Position numbers and translations under genes: made by a program. Below are positions 1 to 6,335 of a DNA stretch of 7,596 bases, one piece after another. The notes below the pieces were generated by a model that was not told the DNA's origin, did not search any database, and saw only the letters and a program-made list of their open reading frames with translations. Position 1 is the stretch's first letter, and each line of letters begins with the position of its first letter. Origin of the DNA: JAVVFH01 sp032250585 (GTDB taxonomy: Bacteria; Pseudomonadota; Gammaproteobacteria; Xanthomonadales; SZUA-36); contig JAVVFH010000166.1 of assembly GCA_032250585.1 (NCBI GenBank), forward strand, positions 1 through 7,596, written 5' to 3'.

Positions 1-89
1 TGGAACACGGTGGTGGCGGCTCGCGCGAGGCCGCGCCCGTTGCGCGCGCGGTGATCGACGCGTGGCTCGAACAGGAGTTGCGACCATGA
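1..89 (+). CDS. mrdA: Penicillin-binding protein 2 (peptidoglycan transpeptidase), C-terminal end only
   Basis: Only the last 28 complete codons are present, read from base 3 to the TGA at 87-89; the gene begins upstream of the window. The visible tail contains EHGGGGS followed by AAPVARAVIDAWL. This matches what I remember of the C-terminus of PBP2 in Pseudomonas-like species, where a GGGGS-type loop lies close behind the transpeptidase active site. PBP2 is the class B transpeptidase of the elongation machinery. It sits in the inner membrane and crosslinks the glycan strands that RodA polymerises. The stop overlaps the rodA start as ATGA, which implies translational coupling and fits the usual mrdA-rodA pairing. 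The catalytic motifs lie outside the window, so the identification rests on this short tail and on the neighbour. Confidence 0.85.
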   Translation, partial: EHGGGGSREAAPVARAVIDAWLEQELRP

Positions 90-1177
90 ACCGCCTGCTG
101 CCGGGCTGGGTCAAATGGCCCCGACTGGACCTGCCGCTGCTGCTGGGCCTGCTGCTGTTGACCGGTTTCGGACTGCTGGTGCTCTACAGCGCCTCGGGCG
201 GCAGCCTGGACGCCGTTTATCGTCAGGCGACACGGCTGGGCATGGGTTTCGCGGCGCTGCTGGTCCTGTGCCAGGTGCCGCCGCACATCCTGCGGCTGTG
301 GACGCCCTGGCTATACGGAGTGGGTGTCGTGCTGCTGCTGGCGACCTGGTTTTTCGGGGTCGGGCGCGGCACCAGCCGCTGGCTGGATTTGGGCTTGTTT
401 CGCTTCCAGCCGTCCGAGATCATGAAGCTGGCGGTTCCGATGATGGTGGCCTGGTACCTGCATTCGCGCCGGCTGCCGCCCGATTTTCGATCGCTGGCGA
501 TGTCTGTTTTCATCCTGCTGTTACCCGTGCTTCTGATCGCCCGCCAGCCGGACCTCGGAACCGCGCTGCTGGTCGGCGTCAGCGGTGCATTCGTGCTGTT
601 TTTGGCAGGCCTGCGCTGGCGGGTAATTTTTACTCTGGCGGGACTGGCGGCGGCGGCCGCGCCGGCGCTGTGGTTCGTGATGCACGAATATCAGCGCAAG
701 CGGGTGTTGACCTTTCTGAGTCCCGAATCGGACCCGCTCGGCAGCGGCTGGAACATCATCCAGTCGAAAATCGCGGTCGGTTCCGGCGGCCTGCTGGGCA
801 AGGGCTGGCTGAACGGCACGCAGTCGCGGCTGGAATTCATCCCGGAACGTCATACGGATTTCATTCTCGCGGTCCTGTCGGAAGAGTTCGGTTTGCTGGG
901 CGTGCTGCTGCTGTTTGCCCTGTACCTGGCCATCACGGGCCGCGGGCTGTACGTCGCCAGCATGGCGAAAAGTACCTACGCCCGACTGTTGGCCGGCAGC
1001 CTGAGCCTGACGTTTTTCGTTTATGTGCTGGTCAATGGCGGCATGGTTTCGGGTTCACTGCCGGTGGTCGGGGTGCCGTTGCCGCTGGTCAGCTATGGGG
1101 GCACCTCGATCGTCACCCTGTTGGCCGGCTTCGGTATCCTCATGTCCATCTTCGGGCACCGTAATTTCATCCGGTGA
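86..1177 (+). CDS. rodA: RodA, SEDS-family peptidoglycan glycosyltransferase (rod-shape determining)
   Basis: This 363-residue polytopic membrane protein polymerises lipid II into glycan strands in the inner membrane, working with PBP2. About ten hydrophobic segments are visible, starting near residue 15. SEDS motifs are present in order: FQPSE with E111, QPDLGTA with D156, a large periplasmic loop with GSGGLLGKGW, and ERHTDFI with D258. D258 corresponds to the essential aspartate of the family (D262 in E. coli RodA). The C-terminal part has the conserved PLPLVSYGGTS stretch. The length is close to the roughly 370 residues of E. coli RodA. I chose ATG 86 because AGGAG lies at 73-77, eight bases upstream, and because it overlaps the mrdA stop by four bases. 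An in-frame GTG at 62 would only add eight residues inside mrdA. RodA is preferred over FtsW from the mrdA neighbour and the absence of an FtsW-like N-terminal extension. Confidence 0.96.
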   Translation: MNRLLPGWVKWPRLDLPLLLGLLLLTGFGLLVLYSASGGSLDAVYRQATRLGMGFAALLVLCQVPPHILRLWTPWLYGVGVVLLLATWFFGVGRGTSRWLDLGLFRFQPSEIMKLAVPMMVAWYLHSRRLPPDFRSLAMSVFILLLPVLLIARQPDLGTALLVGVSGAFVLFLAGLRWRVIFTLAGLAAAAAPALWFVMHEYQRKRVLTFLSPESDPLGSGWNIIQSKIAVGSGGLLGKGWLNGTQSRLEFIPERHTDFILAVLSEEFGLLGVLLLFALYLAITGRGLYVASMAKSTYARLLAGSLSLTFFVYVLVNGGMVSGSLPVVGVPLPLVSYGGTSIVTLLAGFGILMSIFGHRNFIR

Positions 1178-1186
1178 AGCAAATCC

Positions 1187-1195
1187 TATTACAAT
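1187..1195 (+). promoter_or_regulatory. Possible -10 element ahead of mltB
   Basis: TACAAT at 1190-1195 matches the sigma-70 -10 consensus at five of six bases and lies in the 53-bp gap between rodA and mltB, the longest gap between mrdA and lipA. The best -35 candidate is TTCATC at 1166-1171, 18 bases upstream and only three of six bases correct, so the call is weak. If real, it would give mltB and later genes expression independent of mrdA-rodA. Confidence 0.25.
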
Positions 1196-1230
1196 GTCGG
1201 TTGCGGCAGCTCAGGGAACATCTGATCATC

Positions 1231-2226
1231 ATGAAGCGAATCGTCACTCTGGCACTGGTTTCCATCCTCAGCGCAGCCTGTTACGGGCAACAACACCCTG
1301 GCGCGGAGGAATTTGCCGCCCGCGCCGCGCAGGAATACGGGCTCGAGCCCGCGGAGACCCTGGCCTTGCTCGAAAACGCGCGTTTTCGTCAATCGATCGT
1401 CGATGCCATCAGCAAGCCGGCCGAAAGCAAGCCGTGGTTCGAGTACCGGCCGATTTTCATCACCGACAAACGGATCGACGGCGGCGTGGCGTTCTGGCGT
1501 GAACACCGGGCGCTGATCGAGCAGGCGGCGGAGCGTTTCCAGGTCGACCCGCAGGTGATCGTGGCGATCATCGGCGTGGAAACGTTTTACGGGCGTATCA
1601 CCGGCAGTTACCGCGTGCTCGACGCACTGGCGACCTTGTCTTTTCACTACCCGGACACCGGCAACGACCGCTCGGATTTCTTCTCCCGCGAGTTGATGCA
1701 GTTCCTGAAGTTGGGCGTGGAGGAGGGCCTGCCGCTGCAGGAAGTTACCGGTTCCTATGCCGGTGCCATGGGGCTGGGGCAGTTCATGCCCAGCAGTTAC
1801 CGCGAATACTCGGTCGACCTGGACGGTGACGGGCGACGAGATCTGTGGAGTTCGATGGGCGACGTCGTCGGCAGCGTGGCCAATTACCTGAGCCGCCACG
1901 GCTGGGACTACAGCGAGCCGGTGACTTATGCCGTCATCCCGGCGAGCGGGGCCGATCTGAGCCTGGCGGCCAGCCACACCTACAAGCCGGCTCAAACCGT
2001 TGCCGAACTCGCCGGAGCGGGTTTTACGCCCGCCGCGCCGGTCAGCGGCGACGAGTTGGCCGCCATCGTCCGGTTGGAGGAGAAGGACGGCGACGCGTAC
2101 TGGATGGTCTTCAATAATTTCTACGTGATCACCCGCTACAACCGCAGCCCGTTGTACGCGATGGCCGTGCATGAACTCAGCGAGGCGATCCGGCAGGGCT
2201 TCGAGGCGGGAGAGTCCGGGATATGA
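1231..2226 (+). CDS. mltB: MltB-type lytic murein transglycosylase (SLT family B)
   Basis: The 331-residue product cleaves the glycan backbone of peptidoglycan to leave 1,6-anhydromuramic ends. The N-terminus (KRIVTLALVSILSAAC) is a signal peptide. Cys17 might be a lipidation site, but the residue three before it is Ser rather than the usual Leu, so lipoprotein status is uncertain. The catalytic core has GVETFYG with E117 as the acid/base (E162 in E. coli MltB), then LDALATLSFHYP, then AGAMGLGQFMPSSY. A calcium-binding EF-hand-like loop follows at about 196-211 (D196, D198, D200, D204, D211), a known feature of E. coli Slt35/MltB. The C-terminus carries the family's NFYVITRYN stretch. ATG 1231 is chosen because the signal peptide begins there; AGGGA at 1213-1217 is 13 bases away, which is long. 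A GTG at 1174, overlapping the rodA stop, would add 19 residues before the signal peptide and is less likely. The stop overlaps the rlpA start as ATGA. Confidence 0.94.
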   Translation: MKRIVTLALVSILSAACYGQQHPGAEEFAARAAQEYGLEPAETLALLENARFRQSIVDAISKPAESKPWFEYRPIFITDKRIDGGVAFWREHRALIEQAAERFQVDPQVIVAIIGVETFYGRITGSYRVLDALATLSFHYPDTGNDRSDFFSRELMQFLKLGVEEGLPLQEVTGSYAGAMGLGQFMPSSYREYSVDLDGDGRRDLWSSMGDVVGSVANYLSRHGWDYSEPVTYAVIPASGADLSLAASHTYKPAQTVAELAGAGFTPAAPVSGDELAAIVRLEEKDGDAYWMVFNNFYVITRYNRSPLYAMAVHELSEAIRQGFEAGESGI

Positions 2227-3020
2227 GCACCCGTTTGCTCCGTTCGGTAGCCCTGGCGCTGGCCCTCGTGGCTGGCCTGCTGCTGGTGTCCTGCGCCCGC
2301 GACAGGCCCCGGGATGAAGCCGCCGACGGACCGTCCAGCATCGGCCTGAAGCCGAGCGACATAGCGGACGCAACGCCGCGTGCGGAGGCCCCGTCGCGTT
2401 ATGGCAACCACTCGCCCTACAAGGTGTTCGGACGCAGCTACCACGTGATGGACAGCGCCCGGGGTTACCGCGAGCGCGGCATCGCGTCGTGGTACGGCAG
2501 CAAATTTCACGGCCGGCGCACGTCCAGCGGTGAACCCTACGACATGCACCTGGCCACCGCCGCGCACAAGTCCCTTCCGCTGCCGACCTACGCTGAGGTG
2601 ACCAACCTCGCCAACGGCAAGAAGGTGATCGTCAAGATCAACGACCGCGGCCCGTTCAAGGACGACCGCCTGATCGACCTGTCCTATGGCGCCGCGCTGC
2701 GCTTGGGCATGATCGGGGCCGGCACCGCGCCGGTCGAGGTGCGGGTCATCGACGTGTTTGCTGAGCCGCCGCCCGACACGACGGTGACGGCGGATGCGGC
2801 CGCGACCTGGCTGCAGGCAGGCGCCTACGGCCGCCGTGAAGGGGCTGAGCAGCTGGCCGGTCGCCTCGAACGTGCGCAGGTCCGACCGGTTTCGATCAAC
2901 GACGCGGGTGCGCTGTTCCGGGTCTGGCTGGGCCCCTACGACAGTCAAGCCGATATCGACGCCGTTATTCGCCGGGTCGTCGAGCTCGGCTTCGACCGCC
3001 CCCACCGCGTCAAACGCTGA
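2223..3020 (+). CDS. rlpA: RlpA-family septal lytic transglycosylase lipoprotein with SPOR domain
   Basis: The 265-residue product is a lipoprotein: a hydrophobic signal ends in the lipobox LVSC with Cys24 as the lipidated residue and Ala25 next, which favours outer-membrane sorting. The double-psi beta-barrel domain spans about 80-180 and begins with the hallmark ASWYG (88-92). E104, D107, H115 and D141 (in KINDRGPF) match the active-site region of Pseudomonas RlpA, where the enzyme cleaves glycan strands stripped of stem peptides. A C-terminal SPOR domain begins near W196 and runs to about 262; SPOR domains bind such denuded glycans at the septum. The linker between the two domains is short, which makes the protein smaller than the roughly 340-360 residues of the Pseudomonas and E. 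coli proteins. Start ATG 2223 overlaps the mltB stop and has GGGAGAG at 2208-2214. E. coli RlpA lacks the activity, but the intact residues here favour an active enzyme. Confidence 0.94.
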   Translation: MSTRLLRSVALALALVAGLLLVSCARDRPRDEAADGPSSIGLKPSDIADATPRAEAPSRYGNHSPYKVFGRSYHVMDSARGYRERGIASWYGSKFHGRRTSSGEPYDMHLATAAHKSLPLPTYAEVTNLANGKKVIVKINDRGPFKDDRLIDLSYGAALRLGMIGAGTAPVEVRVIDVFAEPPPDTTVTADAAATWLQAGAYGRREGAEQLAGRLERAQVRPVSINDAGALFRVWLGPYDSQADIDAVIRRVVELGFDRPHRVKR

Positions 3021-3046
3021 CCCACACCTAAGCTGGATTCCGAATC

Positions 3047-4240
3047 ATGCAACGCACTTTATTGACCGTTTTTTTCATGACCTGCTGGGCAGGTCTGGCT
3101 TTCGCGCAGACGCCGATACCGGACCGCGCCGTGGCGGACCAGGCGAGGCCGCCGGTGCCGGCGGCTCCGCAGCTGGGTGCCGACAGTTACATCCTGGTCG
3201 ATTTCAACAGCGGGGACGCGCTCGTCGAACACCGGCCCGACGAGCGCGTCGAACCCGCCAGCATCACCAAGGTGATGACCTCCTACGTGGTGTTCAGGGA
3301 GCTGACCGAAGACAACATCGCGCTGGACGACGTCGTGCCGATCAGCGAAAAAGCCTGGCGCATCGGCGGTTCGCGCATGTTCATAGAGCCGGGTATGGAG
3401 GTGACACTGGAAGAGTTGCTACGCGGCATGGTGATCCAGTCCGGTAACGACGCGAGCGTGGCGCTGGCCGAATACGTGGCCGGCAGCGAAGAGGCCTTCG
3501 CCGGGTTGATGAATCATTACGCGGAAACGCTCGGCATGCACAACACCCATTTCACCAACGCCACTGGTTGGCCGGGTCCGGAGCATTACACCACGGCCCG
3601 CGACATCGCGACGCTCAGCATCGCGCTGATTCGTGATTTTCCCGACTATTACCGCTGGTATTCGGAAAAGGAGTACACCTTCAACGAAATCAGGCAGCAT
3701 AACCGCAATACGCTGCTGTGGCGGGACCCGGCCATCGACGGTCTGAAAACCGGCCATACCGAAGCGGCCGGCTACTGTTTGGCCGCGTCCGCCAAGCGCG
3801 ACGGCATGCGCCTTATAAGCGTGGTGATGGGCTCGGCATCGGAGTCCAGCCGGGCCAGCGAGAGCCAGACCCTTCTGAATTACGGATTCCGGTTTTTCGA
3901 GACGGTGAAACTGTACGAGGCCGGCCAGGAACTGGCGCGCGGGCGGGTTTGGAAAGGCCTGGTCGACGAGGTCGCCCTGGGTCTGGCAAGCGAATTGTTC
4001 GTGACCATCCCGCGCGGGCGTTACGACGATCTGGACGCGCGCGTGGAATTGCAGCCTGATTTGAGCGCGCCGCTGGAGCAGGGCGCGGTGGTGGGAACCA
4101 TGAACATCTCCCTGGGTGACGAGCCAGTCGCGAGCCGCGACCTGGTCACGCTCGCCGGTGTCGCCGAAGCCGGGTGGGTCGGCCGTTCCTGGGACAGCCT
4201 GAAGCTGTGGGTCAACGGCTTGTTCGATGATGCCGAATGA
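3047..4240 (+). CDS. dacA: D-alanyl-D-alanine carboxypeptidase, PBP5/PBP6 type
   Basis: The 397-residue product removes the terminal D-alanine from peptidoglycan pentapeptides in the periplasm and so limits crosslinking. A signal peptide ends in AFA before Gln21. All three penicillin-binding motifs are intact: SITK with nucleophile S72 and K75, SGN at 132-134, and KTG at 234-236. The sequence after about residue 290 fits the PBP5 C-terminal beta domain. The last 20 residues (SWDSLKLWVNGLF) look like the amphipathic helix that anchors PBP5 to the outer face of the inner membrane. Length matches E. coli PBP5 (about 400). ATG 3047 is chosen because it starts the signal peptide. No clear ribosome-binding site precedes it in the 26-bp gap after rlpA. 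An ATG at 3077 would remove most of the signal. The end overlaps ybeD. A D-amino-acid transaminase gene, sometimes found after dacA in other genomes, is absent. Confidence 0.96.
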   Translation: MQRTLLTVFFMTCWAGLAFAQTPIPDRAVADQARPPVPAAPQLGADSYILVDFNSGDALVEHRPDERVEPASITKVMTSYVVFRELTEDNIALDDVVPISEKAWRIGGSRMFIEPGMEVTLEELLRGMVIQSGNDASVALAEYVAGSEEAFAGLMNHYAETLGMHNTHFTNATGWPGPEHYTTARDIATLSIALIRDFPDYYRWYSEKEYTFNEIRQHNRNTLLWRDPAIDGLKTGHTEAAGYCLAASAKRDGMRLISVVMGSASESSRASESQTLLNYGFRFFETVKLYEAGQELARGRVWKGLVDEVALGLASELFVTIPRGRYDDLDARVELQPDLSAPLEQGAVVGTMNISLGDEPVASRDLVTLAGVAEAGWVGRSWDSLKLWVNGLFDDAE

Positions 4241-4502
4241 GCGGCCGCCAGGTTTACTGGAATTTCCCTGCCGCTTTCCGGTCAAGGCGATGGGGCGCCA
4301 GAGCGAGGATTTCGAGGGCCTGGTCGTGGGCATCGTGAGCGCCCATGCAAAGTTGCGGCCAGGCGAACCGGTCCGTTCCGTGCCGAGCAAGGCGGGAAAT
4401 TTTCTCTCGGTGACCGTCGTCGTGGAGGCCGTTTCGCAGCAGCAACTGGACGCGATCTACCAGGACCTGACGGATTGCGCCGAGGTGCTGATGGCGCTGT
4501 GA
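4227..4502 (+). CDS. ybeD: YbeD/DUF493 family small protein
   Basis: The 91-residue product matches E. coli YbeD (87 residues) along most of its length. Landmarks are LLEFPCRFPVKAMG near the start, a central PSKAGNFLSVTV strand resembling PSSKGNYHSVSI in YbeD, and a closing YQDL segment. The family has a small ferredoxin-like (ACT-like) alpha/beta fold with no proven biochemical role. A link to lipoate metabolism has been proposed mainly because the gene sits next to lipB, as it does here. There are no membrane segments or catalytic motifs, so a cytoplasmic regulatory or binding role is the reasonable inference. The start is ATG 4227 or the adjacent ATG 4230; both lie inside the dacA end and neither has a strong ribosome-binding site, which suggests translational coupling to dacA. 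Confidence 0.9.
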   Translation: MMPNERPPGLLEFPCRFPVKAMGRQSEDFEGLVVGIVSAHAKLRPGEPVRSVPSKAGNFLSVTVVVEAVSQQQLDAIYQDLTDCAEVLMAL

Positions 4503-4513
4503 GCGTTTCGGTC

Positions 4514-5203
4514 ATGCCCGCTGCTGCCATATCCACCAGGAACGCTACGCTGACCGAAAGCATCCGCGTTCGCCGTCGCGGAGTGTCCGCTTACGAAAAC
4601 GTCTGGCGGGCGATGCAGCGCTTCACGGACGAACGGGACGAGCGCAGCCCGGACGAATTGTGGCTGCTGCAGCACCCGCCGGTCTTCACGCAGGGCCAGG
4701 CCGGCAAGCCTGAGCACCTGCTGGCGCCCGGCGACATACCGGTGGTGCAGGTGGACCGCGGCGGCCAGGTCACCTACCACGGCCCCGGTCAGCTCGTCGC
4801 CTACCCGCTGATCGACATCCGCCGCAAGGGAATCAGCGTGCGTGATTTCGTCACCCGGATCGAGGAGGCCATCATCCGGGTGCTGGCAGATTACGGCGTG
4901 CGCGGCGAGCGCATCGCAGGTGCGCCCGGCATTTACGTCGGCGGCGACAAGATCGCCTCGCTGGGTCTGCGGGTACGGCGCGGGCGCAGTTTTCACGGCC
5001 TCGCGTTCAACGTCGACATGGACCTGGAGCCCTTCCAGCGCATCAACCCCTGCGGATTCGCCGGGCTGCGGGTGACGCAGCTGTCGGCCCTGGCAAGGGT
5101 CCGGTGGCGCGAGGTGGAGGACCGCCTGCTCGAGCAGTTGCTGCTGCAGCTGAGTTACACTACAAGGCTCGACGAAACAGCGCAGCGGATTGAAGACAAT
5201 TGA
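4514..5203 (+). CDS. lipB: Octanoyl-[acyl carrier protein]:protein N-octanoyltransferase (lipoyl synthesis)
   Basis: The 229-residue cytoplasmic enzyme moves octanoate from acyl carrier protein to a lysine on lipoyl domains of pyruvate and 2-oxoglutarate dehydrogenases and the glycine cleavage system, forming a thioester intermediate. The family signature is complete: HPPVFTQGQAGKPEHLL, then DRGGQVTYHGPGQLVAYPL, then GGDKIASLGLR with catalytic K146, then INPCGFAG with catalytic C180 (K135 and C169 in E. coli). FHGLAFNVDMDL is also typical. The start is uncertain. ATG 4514 is the nearest start upstream of the conserved core but has no clear ribosome-binding site. GTG 4499 overlaps the ybeD stop as GTGA, has GAGG at 4482-4485 and adds five residues. 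A TTG at 4475 is less likely. The end overlaps the TTG start of lipA by four bases. Confidence 0.95.
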   Translation: MPAAAISTRNATLTESIRVRRRGVSAYENVWRAMQRFTDERDERSPDELWLLQHPPVFTQGQAGKPEHLLAPGDIPVVQVDRGGQVTYHGPGQLVAYPLIDIRRKGISVRDFVTRIEEAIIRVLADYGVRGERIAGAPGIYVGGDKIASLGLRVRRGRSFHGLAFNVDMDLEPFQRINPCGFAGLRVTQLSALARVRWREVEDRLLEQLLLQLSYTTRLDETAQRIEDN

Positions 5204-6183
5204 GCGAACCGAATAAACAGCACAGCGGCATCCCGATCCGGGTGGCGGGATCGAAAGATTTGGGGGGCGACAAGATGGCGCGCAACACCGCGCAGTTCGA
5301 CAGCGCGGCGCCGCCCCTGCCAAAGCCGGCGTGGATCCGCGTGCGGCTGCCGGCCGGCAACGCCGTCGCTGCGCTGAAGGCGCGGCTGCGCGAACGAAAA
5401 CTGGTCACCGTGTGCGAGGAGGCGACCTGCCCGAACATTCACGAGTGCTTTTCCAAGGGCACCGCGACCTTCATGATCCTCGGCGAAGTGTGCACCCGGC
5501 GTTGTTCGTTTTGCGACGTCGCGCATGGCAGGCCGCTGCCGCCCGACGCCAGCGAGCCCGACTTGCTGGCGCAAACGGTCAGGGACATGCGCCTGAAGTA
5601 CATTGTCATCACCTCGGTCGATCGCGACGACCTGCGCGACGGTGGTGCGGGGCATTTTGCCGCCTGCATCGAGCGCGTGCGTGAAGCCAGCCCCGGCATT
5701 CGCGTGGAAATACTGGTTCCCGACTTTCGCGGCAAGAGCAAGATCGACCGGGCGCTGGCGATCCTGACTGCCTCTCCACCGGATGTGTTCAATCATAACC
5801 TGGAGACCGTCGAGCCGCTGTACCGGAACGTGCGCCCGGGCGCGGATTACCACTGGTCGCTCGACCTGCTGAGCCGTTTCAAGACCCGGAATCCGGGCAT
5901 TCCGACCAAATCCGGCATCATGCTGGGTCTGGGCGAGACACGCCCCCAGGTCGAGGAAGCCATGCGTGATCTGCGGCGGCACGACGTGGACATGATCACC
6001 ATCGGGCAGTACCTCCAGCCGACCCGGCACCATCACCCGGTCCTTCGTTACTGGACTCCGGAGGAGTTTGCCAGCCTGGCGGAAGTCGGCTACGAACTGG
6101 GTTTCACCCACGTCGCCTCCGGGCCGCTGGTCCGGTCTTCCTACCATGCAGACTTGATGGCCGAGGAGTCCGGGCTGATCTGA
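5200..6183 (+). CDS. lipA: Lipoyl synthase, radical SAM enzyme
   Basis: The 327-residue enzyme inserts two sulfur atoms into protein-bound octanoate made by LipB, giving the lipoyl cofactor. Both iron-sulfur sites are visible. The auxiliary cluster motif C-x4-C-x5-C is at C72, C77 and C83, and its iron-sulfur cluster is the sulfur source. The radical SAM motif C-x3-C-x2-C is at C98, C102 and C105. The C-terminal RSSYHAD motif (312-318) holds the serine that completes the auxiliary cluster coordination. ITSVDRDDLRDGG, PDVFNHNLETV and GQYLQPTRHHHPV are other family landmarks. I prefer the TTG at 5200, which overlaps the lipB stop as TTGA, because residues before the internal ATG 5275 resemble the E. 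coli N-terminus (its DADKMA against GGDKMA here). The length from TTG is close to E. coli LipA (321), while ATG 5275 would give only 302. The TTG has only a weak upstream GAAGA-like ribosome-binding site. Confidence 0.95.
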   Translation: MSEPNKQHSGIPIRVAGSKDLGGDKMARNTAQFDSAAPPLPKPAWIRVRLPAGNAVAALKARLRERKLVTVCEEATCPNIHECFSKGTATFMILGEVCTRRCSFCDVAHGRPLPPDASEPDLLAQTVRDMRLKYIVITSVDRDDLRDGGAGHFAACIERVREASPGIRVEILVPDFRGKSKIDRALAILTASPPDVFNHNLETVEPLYRNVRPGADYHWSLDLLSRFKTRNPGIPTKSGIMLGLGETRPQVEEAMRDLRRHDVDMITIGQYLQPTRHHHPVLRYWTPEEFASLAEVGYELGFTHVASGPLVRSSYHADLMAEESGLI

Positions 6184-6239
6184 GTGGTTTTCGTCCCTTG
6201 TGTGCAGCCGACAGACCGCATTTTGAACCTCTGCGTTGT

Positions 6240-6268
6240 ATTATTTGTCGTAGACAGGCATAAATAAT
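6240..6268. repeat. Nested AT-rich inverted repeat upstream of prc
   Basis: ATTATTT at 6240-6246 is the exact reverse complement of AAATAAT at 6262-6268, so the arms are offset by 22 bases, about two helical turns. Between them, TGTC at 6246-6249 and GACA at 6253-6256 form a second dyad around GTA. The region is much more AT-rich than its surroundings. AATAAT (6263-6268) and TATTAT (6239-6244) each match a -10 consensus at five of six bases, but neither has a good -35 at proper spacing. It could be an operator or promoter region for prc. It has no T-tract or GC-rich stem, so it does not look like a terminator. Confidence 0.35.
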
Positions 6269-6335
6269 GACTTATCGTGCTATTCGGGTGCAGTGCCACC
6301 CGCAAACCGCAAGAATCGGGAGAAGGACTACGTGA
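6267..6335 (+). CDS. Possible 22-residue leader peptide overlapping the prc start
   Basis: A short frame opens at ATG 6267 and closes at TGA 6333-6335, and that stop overlaps the GTG start of prc as GTGA. The peptide begins MTYRAIRVQCH and ends RIGRRTT. AGG at 6256-6258 lies eight bases before the ATG, a weak ribosome-binding site. Three AGA/AGG arginine codons fall at 6312, 6321 and 6324. Two of them coincide with the purine-rich prc ribosome-binding site, which may be their only cause. The arrangement could couple prc translation to the leader, but a 22-codon frame can easily arise by chance and no homologue is known to me. Confidence 0.2.
   Translation: MTYRAIRVQCHPQTARIGRRTT
6318..6327 (+). 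promoter_or_regulatory. Ribosome-binding site that fixes the prc GTG start
   Basis: The purine run GGGAGAAGGA ends four bases before GTG 6332, and its GGGAG part lies nine bases before it. It is one of the most convincing ribosome-binding sites in the window. Together with the signal peptide that begins at 6332, it favours this GTG over the in-frame GTG at 6293. Confidence 0.6.

Larger units (their letters stand above)
6184..6331. other. Intergenic gap between lipA and prc
   Basis: This 148-bp stretch is the only sizeable gap in the window. It holds the nested inverted repeat and the possible leader frame described separately. I looked for a factor-independent terminator after lipA and found only a 4-bp stem (CGCA 6217-6220 with TGCG 6232-6235) with no U-tract, which is not convincing. 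Whether transcription from the lip genes reads into prc therefore cannot be decided from the sequence. Confidence 0.7.

Noticed and set aside
115..1164. A second + strand frame of about 350 codons inside rodA
   Set aside because: The translation is low-complexity Ala/Gly/Arg/Pro with no family similarity, while the rodA frame has all SEDS motifs.
1174..1230. GTG 1174 as the mltB start, overlapping the rodA stop
   Set aside because: It would place 19 mostly polar or charged residues before an otherwise normal signal peptide that begins at ATG 1231.
1189..2373. Long open frame on the - strand (394 codons) opposite mltB and the start of rlpA
   Set aside because: It lies opposite well-conserved genes, its product is rich in Arg, Gly and His with no recognisable domain, and such antisense frames are common in GC-rich DNA.
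5155..6147. Long open frame on the - strand (330 codons) opposite lipA
   Set aside because: It is the antisense shadow of lipA; no signal peptide, motif or ribosome-binding site supports it.
6216..6244. Possible terminator after lipA (CGCA/TGCG stem followed by TTGTATTATTT)
   Set aside because: The stem is only four base pairs with an 11-base loop and the following tract is not a U-run, so it does not meet the pattern of a factor-independent terminator.
6293..6331. In-frame GTG 6293 as the prc start
   Set aside because: It would add a charged extension before the signal peptide and lacks the good ribosome-binding site present before GTG 6332.
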